A stretch of 25,656 nucleotides of DNA. It comes from Bacteroidales bacterium UBA6428. Lineage in GTDB: Bacteria; Bacteroidota; Bacteroidia; Bacteroidales; UBA932. Under the pieces are notes generated by a model that was not told the DNA's origin, did no database searches, and saw only the letters and a list, made by a program, of their open reading frames with translations. The stretch is taken from positions 1 through 25,656 of the forward strand of contig DJOW01000057.1 in the NCBI GenBank assembly GCA_002437305.1. Direction: 5' to 3'. Below are positions 14,477 to 22,181 of the stretch, piece after piece. Position 1 is the first letter of the stretch. Each line of letters starts with the position of its first letter. The position numbers and the translations under genes were made by a program.

Positions 14477-15867
14477 TAAGAAAAATTGCACTCACGATCT
14501 TTGCCGCCGCGGCGACCTGCGTTATGGCCTCGGCGCAGAAATACAAATATGTGGACAAGACGGTCGCGGTTGTCGGCAATGAGGCTGTCCTGATTTCAGA
14601 CATTGAAGGCGCGGTGAAAGACCGTAGCGCGCAGGGATTGTCTTCGGACAAGAATGTCCGCTGTGAGGTGCTGGAGACGATCCTCGAGTCGAAGTTGTTC
14701 CTTATGCAGGCCAGGATAGACTCCCTGACCGTCAATCAGGACATGGTTGACGGAAGTCTTTCGCAGCAGGCCGACAGGATGCTTACTTACCTGGGGGGCG
14801 AAGAAAAGGTGGAGGAATATTTCGGCAAGCCTCTCTACCGTCTCCGTCAGGAGTGGCGCAAGCAGTATGAGGAGATGAGCCTTACCCAGCAGGCGCAGCA
14901 GGAAATAATGAAAAAGATTCCTGAGATGACGCCTTATGATGTAAAGGAATATCTTGACACGGTCGATGCCAAGAACCTCCCTATCGTTCCTATCAAGTAC
15001 CAGCTCAGCCAGATCTGCCGTTATCCTGACCGCGAGGCCGCCAACATGGCCGTGCGTGAGAAGCTTCTGGAACTCCGCGAAAGGATCATAAATGGAGAGA
15101 AATTCTCAACCCTTGCAAGGATATATTCCGAAGATCCTGGAAGCGCCCGCAAAGGAGGTGAGCTCGGAATGGCTTCCAAATCAATCTTCTGGCCTGTCTT
15201 TTCGGATGCGGCAATGGCGCTTAAGCCTGGGGTGATCTCACAGATTGTCGAGACACCTGACGGGTTCCACATAATCGAGGTCATAGAGAAGAAAGGGGAC
15301 ATGTTCAATGCCAGGCACATTCTCATGAAGCCAAAGTACACGGACGAGGATCGCGAAAAGGCTTTCAAGACACTTGACAGCCTCCGTACCGAGATCAACA
15401 ACAAGGCTGTGACTTTCCAGATGGCCGCAAAGTTCTATTCTGAGGATCCTGCCACCAAGACGAATGGTGGGCAGATGTCCGATCCCAACACCGGTTCGGC
15501 CTATTTCGAAATCGACCAGCTCAAGCCGGAGGATTACCGCGCCATAAGGGGCCTCAAGGAAGGTGAGATCTCGGAACCGATCGAGTCCACTGACAATGAG
15601 GGCCGTCAGGATCAGGTCAATGACTATGTTGTCGGAAAGACTGTCTACAAGATAATCCGCGTCGACAAAATCATTCCGGCGCACACCGCCTCTTTCGATG
15701 AGGATTTCAGCCAGCTCCAGGAACAGGTCCGTCAGGACAAGCAGATGAAAGCGATCGATGAGTTCCTTGCGGGAAAAATCAAGGAGACGCACATCCTTAT
15801 CGACCCGATGTTCAAGGACTGTGAGTTCCATCGTCCGATCTGGGCGTCCAAGTTCACCGAGAATTGA
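14473..15867 (+). CDS. surA: Periplasmic chaperone/peptidyl-prolyl isomerase SurA
   Basis: SurA escorts outer-membrane proteins through the periplasm to the BAM complex. The 464-aa product has a signal peptide (cleavage after ASA21), an N-terminal chaperone domain with VVGNEAVLISDIE, and two parvulin (PpiC) domains. The first spans about 175-275 and is well conserved (FSTLARIYSEDPGSARKGG, then DGFHIIEV). The second spans about 278-400 (ARHILMKP, then KFYSEDPATKTNGG). The start codon overlaps the stop of the upstream lipoprotein gene. The stop overlaps the next start (TGATG at 15865-15869). Both overlaps support one operon. The Bacteroidetes protein is longer than E. coli SurA but has the same layout. 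Confidence 0.93.
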   Translation: MIRKIALTIFAAAATCVMASAQKYKYVDKTVAVVGNEAVLISDIEGAVKDRSAQGLSSDKNVRCEVLETILESKLFLMQARIDSLTVNQDMVDGSLSQQADRMLTYLGGEEKVEEYFGKPLYRLRQEWRKQYEEMSLTQQAQQEIMKKIPEMTPYDVKEYLDTVDAKNLPIVPIKYQLSQICRYPDREAANMAVREKLLELRERIINGEKFSTLARIYSEDPGSARKGGELGMASKSIFWPVFSDAAMALKPGVISQIVETPDGFHIIEVIEKKGDMFNARHILMKPKYTDEDREKAFKTLDSLRTEINNKAVTFQMAAKFYSEDPATKTNGGQMSDPNTGSAYFEIDQLKPEDYRAIRGLKEGEISEPIESTDNEGRQDQVNDYVVGKTVYKIIRVDKIIPAHTASFDEDFSQLQEQVRQDKQMKAIDEFLAGKIKETHILIDPMFKDCEFHRPIWASKFTEN

Positions 15868-18476
15868 TGCTTGCGGGACGCCTTGCATATTCATTTCTTT
15901 TTCTGCTGATCTCTTTCAGCCTTTCCGCCCGGCAACCAGAGCGGAAGGATAGTCTTGTCCGGCTGCTTGGCTGCGACATGCTCCAGCAGGTCGAAGACAT
16001 GGACTACTACTACCGGAAGGCTTTAGGAAACGCGCGTTTCGAGCACAATTCCACACTGCTTGTGTGTGACACCGCCCTTTGGAATGTGACCACAAATGTC
16101 ATAGAGGCTTTCGGCAACGTCAGGATCATCCAGAACAACACTGTCCTGAGCAGTGACAAGCTTGATTACATTGTCGATGAGAATCTGGCGAAGTTCAGAG
16201 GCACGTTGGTCCAGCTTAGCGACAAGGATGGGAACGTCTTGAGAACCAGGGATCTGGATTATAACACGAAAGACAGCGTCGCTGTCTTTCGGGGAGGAGG
16301 AGCGTTGAGGGACAAAGATGGACAGGTCATTGAGAGCGACCAAGGGCACTATTATTCCAAGCTCAGTACCTTCAGCTTCACCAACGATGTGAACATGTAC
16401 ACGGACTCGATTTTCGTCAAGACGGATGATCTCAGCTACAACACCGGCACCAATGTCGCCTTGTTCGGAGCCGGTACCAACGCGTGGAAGGACGACAACA
16501 TGCTCTCATCAAGGGCCGGGGTCTACGAGCGGGGCGTCGAGAGGTTTACATTCACTGGCGATGTCCACGTCCAGACCGAGAGGCAGGAGGCGTGGGCGGA
16601 CACCTTGGTCTACTATAGAGGCCCTGACAATGTCGAGATGTATGGAAATGTCGAGCTTCTTGACACGACCCGGAAAGTCGCGGCTGTCGCTGGCTACATG
16701 CAGTACATAGATTCTTTGTCTTTCATCAAGATGGCGCGTGATCCGGCTGTGATCGCCATCAGCGAGCAGGAGGAGAAACGTGACACAGCCTACATAGGAG
16801 CGGACACGCTGATCCTTCGCGCGGTTCCTAAGTGCGAGGTGGATTCTTCCGAAATACTCAATTCGGCCCAGCGGTTGAAGGAATTGAATGTTGACCCTGT
16901 CATGGAGTACCGCCGGAAGGCTGCCGAGGCTGCCAGGAAGGCGGCTGAGGAGGCCCGCAAAAAACAGGCTGAGGAAGATCCGAACGCCGCCGCTGCCTCA
17001 GACAAGGGAGCAGCGGGGCAATCCGGGCGGCCAAGAGCCGGCAAGCAACGTCAGGGGCTTCCTGCTCCATGGGATGATGTCCTTGACTATGAACCGCCTC
17101 TTTGGTCTTTCAAGCCTCAGGTTCCGGATTCGTCCGCTCTTGTTGGCGCAACCCGGATTGACACCACTTCGTCCCGTCCGGTGCTGTCCTTGGCACAGGG
17201 GCGCGATTCCACAGCCTTGGCGGATTCCGTCGCCTTGTCTGACTCTTTGGCGAAAGCGGACTCTTTGGCGATGGTCCCGAAGGATTCCTCGAAGATAAGT
17301 TTCATCTATGGAATACATAATGTCAAGGTGTTCAGGAGCGACATGCAGGTGAGTTGTGATTCGCTTGCCTACACTGACCTGGACTCTCTCATCAGGCTTT
17401 ACGGGAACCCTATTGTCTGGAATGAGGTGAAGCGTCAGTACACGGCTGACAGCATCACGGTCATCGTCAAGAATCAGGCTGTTGAGCGGGCCAGTCTGAT
17501 GTCCAACGCTTTCATCATTGTGCAGGAGGATTCCGTCTGCTTTGACCAGATCCGTGGCGCGGAGATGATGGCTTATTTTGACAGTACCGGTACCTTGAGA
17601 CGCTTCGATTCAATGGGCGGCGCGTCAGGTGTGTTTTTTATCGAGGAGGACAGCACGCTCGCGACGGTCAATAAGTTCGAGGCCAAGATGATGTCGGCTA
17701 CTTTTCGTGGAGGCGATATCCAGGATCTGAACTATTTCGATGCCGTGAAAAGTGACGCCTATCCTGTCGTCCAGATGAAGAAGGACGAGAAGATCCTGAA
17801 AGGATTCGATTGGCGGCCCGATGAACGGCCTAAGGGGCCGGAGGACATTACATCCTTTACTCCAAGAGCCTCTCAGAGGAAGGTTTATGACGCGGTCCCG
17901 AAAGCGAGATTTCCTCAAACAGACTTTTATTTCCCTGGCTACATGGAAAGCGTCCATAAGATGCTGGCCAGACAGGACTCTCTCAAGAGGGTCCGCAACG
18001 CTGAGAGAAAGAGACTTGAGGCGCAACGTAGGCTGGAAGAGGAAAGCGCGGCGGACAGCTTGCGTCTCTCGGCCTCGGACAGCCTTGCCGTGCCGGACAG
18101 CCTTGCTCAGAAAGACAGCCTTGCTCAGAAAGGCGATTTTGTGGAACCGGCCGACAGCCTGCCTCCTAAAGACACAACCGTGGCCCGGATGTCCGAAAAA
18201 GATTTGAAGAAGGCGGAGCGGGATAAAGCACGTCAGGAGCGCCGGGCTGCAAAAGAAGCCCGTTGGGCGGAACTCGACGCGCGCGACGCCGCCAAGGCTA
18301 AGGCAAAGGAAGAGCGGGCCTTGAAGAAAAAGCGTGCCAAGACGCTCAAGACGTTGAAAGCTATGGAAAAGCGCCGGGCCAAGGAACAGAAGATCCTTGA
18401 ACGCTATAAGGCCAAATTTGAGAGGCAAAAGGCTCGCGGAGATGCGAAGGCTGCCGGCGAACAAAAAAAGGACTGA
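15867..18476 (+). CDS. OstA/LptA-like LPS transport protein with charged tail
   Basis: The 869-aa product has a signal peptide (cleavage about SLSA21) followed by OstA-type beta-jellyroll repeats (about 50-320 and again 470-640), seen as recurring blocks such as VIEAFGNVRI, FTFTGDVHV and VEMYGNVEL. This is the fold of LptA and the LptD N-terminus, which form the periplasmic bridge carrying LPS to the outer membrane. Two low-complexity parts are unusual. One is an Ala/Lys/Glu linker (about 350-400) plus DSLA-type repeats near 447-469. The other is a C-terminal tail from about 700 with more DSLA units and then a long Lys/Arg/Ala/Glu helix to the end. The ATG at 15867 overlaps the surA stop. A TTG one codon upstream is less likely. 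Confidence 0.88.
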   Translation: MLAGRLAYSFLFLLISFSLSARQPERKDSLVRLLGCDMLQQVEDMDYYYRKALGNARFEHNSTLLVCDTALWNVTTNVIEAFGNVRIIQNNTVLSSDKLDYIVDENLAKFRGTLVQLSDKDGNVLRTRDLDYNTKDSVAVFRGGGALRDKDGQVIESDQGHYYSKLSTFSFTNDVNMYTDSIFVKTDDLSYNTGTNVALFGAGTNAWKDDNMLSSRAGVYERGVERFTFTGDVHVQTERQEAWADTLVYYRGPDNVEMYGNVELLDTTRKVAAVAGYMQYIDSLSFIKMARDPAVIAISEQEEKRDTAYIGADTLILRAVPKCEVDSSEILNSAQRLKELNVDPVMEYRRKAAEAARKAAEEARKKQAEEDPNAAAASDKGAAGQSGRPRAGKQRQGLPAPWDDVLDYEPPLWSFKPQVPDSSALVGATRIDTTSSRPVLSLAQGRDSTALADSVALSDSLAKADSLAMVPKDSSKISFIYGIHNVKVFRSDMQVSCDSLAYTDLDSLIRLYGNPIVWNEVKRQYTADSITVIVKNQAVERASLMSNAFIIVQEDSVCFDQIRGAEMMAYFDSTGTLRRFDSMGGASGVFFIEEDSTLATVNKFEAKMMSATFRGGDIQDLNYFDAVKSDAYPVVQMKKDEKILKGFDWRPDERPKGPEDITSFTPRASQRKVYDAVPKARFPQTDFYFPGYMESVHKMLARQDSLKRVRNAERKRLEAQRRLEEESAADSLRLSASDSLAVPDSLAQKDSLAQKGDFVEPADSLPPKDTTVARMSEKDLKKAERDKARQERRAAKEARWAELDARDAAKAKAKEERALKKKRAKTLKTLKAMEKRRAKEQKILERYKAKFERQKARGDAKAAGEQKKD
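18078..18131 (+). repeat. 18-bp tandem repeat encoding DSLA units
   Basis: Three tandem 18-bp units encode DSLAVP-DSLAQK-DSLAQK. The last two (18096-18113 and 18114-18131) are identical at DNA level and the first (18078-18095) is degenerate. Identical copies point to recent slippage, so copy number may vary between strains. Confidence 0.85.
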
Positions 18477-18493
18477 CCTTTTCGGCCAGTCCT
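18469..18493. terminator. Bidirectional terminator between OstA-like gene and tdh
   Basis: AGGACTGACC (18469-18478) pairs with GGCCAGTCCT (18484-18493) with one mismatch and a TTTTC loop. The hairpin overlaps the stop codon of the OstA-like gene. On the minus strand it is followed by seven T residues (complement of 18463-18469), a classical terminator for tdh. On the plus strand only CTTT follows. Confidence 0.8.
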
Positions 18494-18515
18494 CTTTAAT
18501 TGATAGTCTTCTGGC

Positions 18516-19469
18516 TTACAGAAGTTTTTTCCTCAGCGCGTCGATCATGTCGGTGGTCATGGCCTCCAAGTCATAGGATGGAGCCCATCCCCATTCCTCG
18601 CGGGCGCAGGTGTCGTCCATCTTGTCCGGCCATGAATCTGCGATCGCCTGACGTACAGGGTCAACCTCGTAGCGCATCCTGAATCCAGGAATATGCTCCT
18701 GGATCTTCTTGCGGATAATCTCAGGATCTAAACTCATTGAGGCTATGTTGAATGAGTTCCGGTGCTTAAGCTTGGAAGGGTCGGCGTTCATGATGTCCAC
18801 GGCGGCTTTCAAGGCATCCGGCATGTACATCATGTCCATGAATGTCCCGGCCGCGATAGGGCAGACAAACTCCTCTCCCTTGACAGCGGCATAGTAAATC
18901 TCCACAGCGTAGTCAGTCGTGCCGCCTCCAGGCAGGGTTACATTGGAGATCAGGCCGGGGAACCTTACCGAACGTGTGTCTACACCGTATTTTGTATGGT
19001 AATAGTCGCTAAGCAACTCGGTGGCCACTTTTGTCACTCCATACATTGACCGTGGCCTCTGGATTGTGTCCTGTGGAGTGTTTACATGTGGTGTCTCTGG
19101 TCCGAACGAGCCGATCGATGAAGGAGTGAACACGGCGACATTGTTGTTCCTGGCGATCTCGAGGATGTTCATGAGCCCGTCGATCTGGATATGCCATGCC
19201 AGCTGAGGCTTCCTCTCCGCCACGGCGGAGAGCAAGGCCGCAAGATTGTAGATGGTGTCGATCTTGTATTTCTTCACGATCTCCAGAAGTTGCCCACCAT
19301 TGCAGACATCAGCCTCTTCTGCGGGACCGCTTTCCAGCAGGACTCCTTTTGGCTCAGCGCCTTTGATGTAGCCGGCTACCACGTTGCCGTCAGGGTACAT
19401 TCCTCTGATTTTCATTGTAAGTTCAGAGCCGATTTGTCCGGTCGAACCTATTACAAGTACATTTTTCAT
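18516..19469 (-). CDS. tdh: L-threonine 3-dehydrogenase, epimerase (SDR) type
   Basis: The 317-aa protein is an extended short-chain dehydrogenase with NAD motif GSTGQIGS (8-15), PSSIGSFGPETP (116-127) and Y143-x3-K147 in the SMYGVTK block. This pattern, with DTIQRPRSMYG and SVRFPGLIS, is that of the GalE-like threonine dehydrogenases, which are unrelated to the zinc-dependent E. coli Tdh. The enzyme oxidises threonine to 2-amino-3-ketobutyrate. The divergent kbl gene next door encodes the enzyme for the next step, which strongly supports the call. Without that neighbour it might be labelled a generic sugar-nucleotide epimerase. Confidence 0.9.
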   Translation of the reverse strand: MKNVLVIGSTGQIGSELTMKIRGMYPDGNVVAGYIKGAEPKGVLLESGPAEEADVCNGGQLLEIVKKYKIDTIYNLAALLSAVAERKPQLAWHIQIDGLMNILEIARNNNVAVFTPSSIGSFGPETPHVNTPQDTIQRPRSMYGVTKVATELLSDYYHTKYGVDTRSVRFPGLISNVTLPGGGTTDYAVEIYYAAVKGEEFVCPIAAGTFMDMMYMPDALKAAVDIMNADPSKLKHRNSFNIASMSLDPEIIRKKIQEHIPGFRMRYEVDPVRQAIADSWPDKMDDTCAREEWGWAPSYDLEAMTTDMIDALRKKLL

Positions 19470-19504
19470 TGCGGATCGAGTGTTTATTGCTAAATTAGCG
19501 AATG

Positions 19505-19512
19505 CAAATTTA
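19505..19512 (-). promoter_or_regulatory. -7 box (TAAATTTG) of tdh
   Basis: On the minus strand this reads TAAATTTG, matching TAnnTTTG, 35 nt before the tdh start. The expected -33 site (19532-19535) reads TGAC and is a poor match. It lies in the 151-bp region shared with the kbl promoter. Confidence 0.5.
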
Positions 19513-19574
19513 CATTATTTTCTGACACGAGGTCATGATGGTGACGAAATATTAATGTTTTTCTCGAAAATTAA

Positions 19575-19582
19575 TATATTTG
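19575..19582 (+). promoter_or_regulatory. -7 box (TATATTTG) of kbl
   Basis: TATATTTG matches TAnnTTTG and lies 38 nt before the kbl ATG. No clear TTTG stands 19 nt upstream. Together with the tdh box it makes a divergent control region for threonine catabolism. Confidence 0.55.
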
Positions 19583-19620
19583 TCATAGCGAAATCGAATC
19601 GTTTTTTAAAATTATCAGAT

Positions 19621-20811
19621 ATGTACGGAAAATTCCAGGAACATCTAAAGGCTGAGCTTGACTCGATCAAGGAAGCCGGACTCTACAAGAACGAGAGAAA
19701 CATCGCCTCCCCCCAGTCCGCCGAGATCACTCTTCAGGACGGTGGCAAGGCCCTTAATTTCTGCGCCAACAACTATCTGGGACTGGCTGATTCCCCGAGG
19801 CTCATCGAGGCTGCGAAAAAGGCTATGGACGAAAGGGGATTCGGAATGTCCTCAGTGCGTTTCATCTGCGGGACCCAGGATCTGCACAAGGAACTGGAGG
19901 CGGCCATCTCTGACTTCTTCCACACTGAGGACACTATCCTCTACGCTTCCTGCTTCGACGCCAACGGTGGTGTGTTCGAGCCGCTCCTGACAGCCGATGA
20001 CGCAATCATCTCCGACTCTCTGAATCACGCTTCAATAATCGATGGTGTACGACTGTGCAAAGCCGTTCGCTACCGCTACGCCAATGCGGACATGGCCGAT
20101 CTTGAGCGCTGCCTTCAAGAGGCCCAGGCACAGAGGTTCCGCGTCATCTGCACCGACGGAGTCTTTTCTATGGACGGAAATGTCGCCCCGATGGACAGGA
20201 TCTGTGAGCTTGCCGAGAAGTATGACGCCCTCGTGATGGTTGACGAAAGCCACTCTGCCGGAGTTGTCGGCAAGACCGGACGTGGGGTCGCCGAGCAGTT
20301 TGGCTGCTACGGCCGCATAGACATATTCACTGGCACACTCGGAAAGGCTTTCGGAGGCACGGTAGGCGGATTCACCACAGGCCGCAGGGAAATCATCGAC
20401 ATGCTCCGCCAGCGCTCCCGTCCTTACCTCTTCTCCAACTCCCTGCCTCCGATGATCGTGGCCGCCGGCATCGAGATGTTCAAGATGCTCAAGGAAAGCA
20501 ACGAGCTCCACGACCGCCAGCAGGAGAACGTCACCTACTTCCGGGAAAGGATGCTGGCCGCCGGATTCGACATCAAGCCGACCCAGAGCGCCATCTGCGC
20601 CGTGATGCTCTATGACGCACCTCTCTCCCAGAAGTTCGCCGCCAAAATGGCCGAGGAAGGAATATTCGTGACCGGATTCTACTACCCTGTTGTTCCGAAA
20701 GGCCAGGCCCGCATCCGTGTCCAGCTCTCGGCCGCCCACAAGCGCGAGCACCTGGACAAAGCCATCGCCGCCTTCATCAAAGTCGGCAAAGAGCTCGGAG
20801 TCATCAAATAA
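19621..20811 (+). CDS. kbl: Glycine C-acetyltransferase (2-amino-3-ketobutyrate CoA ligase)
   Basis: Kbl is a PLP enzyme of the alpha-oxoamine synthase family. It cleaves 2-amino-3-ketobutyrate with CoA to glycine and acetyl-CoA, completing threonine breakdown after threonine dehydrogenase. The 396-aa product (E. coli Kbl is about 398) shows FCANNYLGLAD, the substrate loop around NHASIIDG, the PLP aspartate and histidine in VDESHSAG, and the Schiff-base lysine K242 in TGTLGKAFGG. The frame is open upstream to 19384, but that part runs over tdh and its promoter. The ATG at 19621 (MYGKFQEHL) is the family start. It is convergent with pepT across a large inverted repeat. Confidence 0.97.
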   Translation: MYGKFQEHLKAELDSIKEAGLYKNERNIASPQSAEITLQDGGKALNFCANNYLGLADSPRLIEAAKKAMDERGFGMSSVRFICGTQDLHKELEAAISDFFHTEDTILYASCFDANGGVFEPLLTADDAIISDSLNHASIIDGVRLCKAVRYRYANADMADLERCLQEAQAQRFRVICTDGVFSMDGNVAPMDRICELAEKYDALVMVDESHSAGVVGKTGRGVAEQFGCYGRIDIFTGTLGKAFGGTVGGFTTGRREIIDMLRQRSRPYLFSNSLPPMIVAAGIEMFKMLKESNELHDRQQENVTYFRERMLAAGFDIKPTQSAICAVMLYDAPLSQKFAAKMAEEGIFVTGFYYPVVPKGQARIRVQLSAAHKREHLDKAIAAFIKVGKELGVIK

Positions 20812-20836
20812 TCGATTTTTTTATAGTAATACTATC

Positions 20837-20938
20837 AAGAACGAAAAGGCAGTCGCCAACGGTGATCCTCCCCACTTCGTGGATCCCCTCCCTCTTCGGG
20901 AGCCAAAGTCACCTTATGGCGACTGCCTTTTCGTTCTT
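20837..20938. terminator. Branched 102-nt element with 22-bp perfect outer stem
   Basis: The arms 20837-20858 and 20917-20938 are perfectly complementary over 22 bp. Inside, GGTGA (20861-20865) pairs with TCACC (20909-20913). Two further hairpins sit in the middle: CCAC/GTGG (20872-20882; alternatively GATCC/GGATC at 20864-20868 and 20881-20885) and CTCCC/GGGAG (20888-20902). It fills most of the space between convergent kbl and pepT. A bidirectional terminator or mRNA-end stabiliser is likely. A T run at 20815-20822 and a small ATAGT/ACTAT hairpin precede it. Confidence 0.65.
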
Positions 20939-20947
20939 ATCTATAAT

Positions 20948-22168
20948 CTACTCCGCGTAGAGCGAGATGATGTTGAGGATGACCTGCGAGGCCTTCTCTA
21001 TGCTCTGGAGCGGGACGAACTCCATCTTGCCATGGAAGTTCAGGCCGCCGGCGAATATGTTAGGGCAAGGCAACCCCTTGAAACTCAGGTTCGCCCCATC
21101 GGTGCCTCCACGGATCGGCTGGATCTTTGGCTTGATCCCCGCCATCTCCATCGCCTTCACTGCCTTCTCCACCACGTGGTAGTGCGGCTCAACCTGCGCG
21201 CGCATGTTGTAGTACTGGTCCTTGATCACAGCGGTCGCAGTGCCATCTCCGTACTTGACGTTGATGAAGTCCACGCATTTCTGCATGATGGCCTTTTTGT
21301 TCTCGAACTCCTTGCGGTCATGGTCACGAATGATGTACGTGACGTCTGCCTCTTCCACTGAGCCGTTGATGCCGATGACGTGGAAGAACCCCTCGTACCC
21401 TTCGGTGTATTCAGGCCGCTGCTGGACTGGCAGCAATCCGTTCAGTTCCATTGCGATGAGGATCGCGTTCTTCATCTTGCCCTTGGCGTAGCCAGGATGA
21501 ACATTCCTTCCTTGAATATGAATCTTCGCAGAAGCAGCGTTGAAATTCTCGAACTCCAGCTCCCCGACTTCCCCGCCGTCCATCGTGTAGGCATAGTCGG
21601 CTCCGAACTTCTTGACATCGAACTTCACCACACCGCGCCCGATCTCCTCGTCCGGTGTGAACCCGATCTTGATCTCGCCGTGCTTGAATTCAGGATGCTC
21701 CATGATGTATTGCACCGCGTCCATGATCTCGGCCACACCGGCCTTGTCGTCCGCGCCAAGAAGGGTGGTTCCATCGGTTGTGATCAGCGTCTGACCGACG
21801 TAATGAAGCATCTCGGGAAACTCCGACGGCTTCAGCGCAAGGCCCGGCACCCCTTTCAAAGGAATATCCCCGCCGTCATATTCATTGATTATCTGTGGTT
21901 TGACATTCGCCCCTGAAGCGTCAGGCGCCGTGTCCACATGGGCGATGAATCCGATCGCCGGCACTTTCGCCACGATGTTCGAAGGGATCGACCCCATCAC
22001 GTAGCCATATTCATCAATAGTTGCTTCCACCCCAAGAGCCTGAAGCTCGTCGCGCAACATCCGCAGCAGACTGAGCTGCTTCGCTGTAGAAGGCTGGCTC
22101 TCTGATTCCTCGTTCGACTGAGTGTCAACGCTGACGTACCTCAGAAACCTGTCCAAAATTTTTTCCAT
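20948..22168 (-). CDS. pepT: Peptidase T (tripeptide aminopeptidase)
   Basis: PepT is a cytoplasmic two-zinc aminopeptidase (M20B) that releases the N-terminal residue of tripeptides. The 406-aa sequence has H77 and D79 in HVDTAPD, the bridging D140 in LGADDKAG, the catalytic E174 and metal-binding E175 in PDEEIGRG, and RNVHPGYAKGKM in the dimerisation domain. The length agrees with E. coli PepT (about 408). It starts 13 nt after the OPT transporter gene on the same strand, so peptides imported by one gene product are probably cut by the other. No promoter is seen between the two genes. Confidence 0.96.
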   Translation of the reverse strand: MEKILDRFLRYVSVDTQSNEESESQPSTAKQLSLLRMLRDELQALGVEATIDEYGYVMGSIPSNIVAKVPAIGFIAHVDTAPDASGANVKPQIINEYDGGDIPLKGVPGLALKPSEFPEMLHYVGQTLITTDGTTLLGADDKAGVAEIMDAVQYIMEHPEFKHGEIKIGFTPDEEIGRGVVKFDVKKFGADYAYTMDGGEVGELEFENFNAASAKIHIQGRNVHPGYAKGKMKNAILIAMELNGLLPVQQRPEYTEGYEGFFHVIGINGSVEEADVTYIIRDHDRKEFENKKAIMQKCVDFINVKYGDGTATAVIKDQYYNMRAQVEPHYHVVEKAVKAMEMAGIKPKIQPIRGGTDGANLSFKGLPCPNIFAGGLNFHGKMEFVPLQSIEKASQVILNIISLYAE

Positions 22169-22181
22169 TGTTGTATCCTTT

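Noticed and set aside
17625..18464. 279-codon open frame antisense to the OstA-like gene
   Set aside because: It mirrors the Lys/Ala/Glu-rich repeats of the sense gene and has no own start signals or similarity.
19384..19620. Upstream extension of kbl
   Set aside because: It overlaps tdh and the shared promoter region. The family N-terminus begins at 19621.
20032..20751. 239-codon open frame antisense to kbl
   Set aside because: It is a shadow of the conserved kbl coding sequence.
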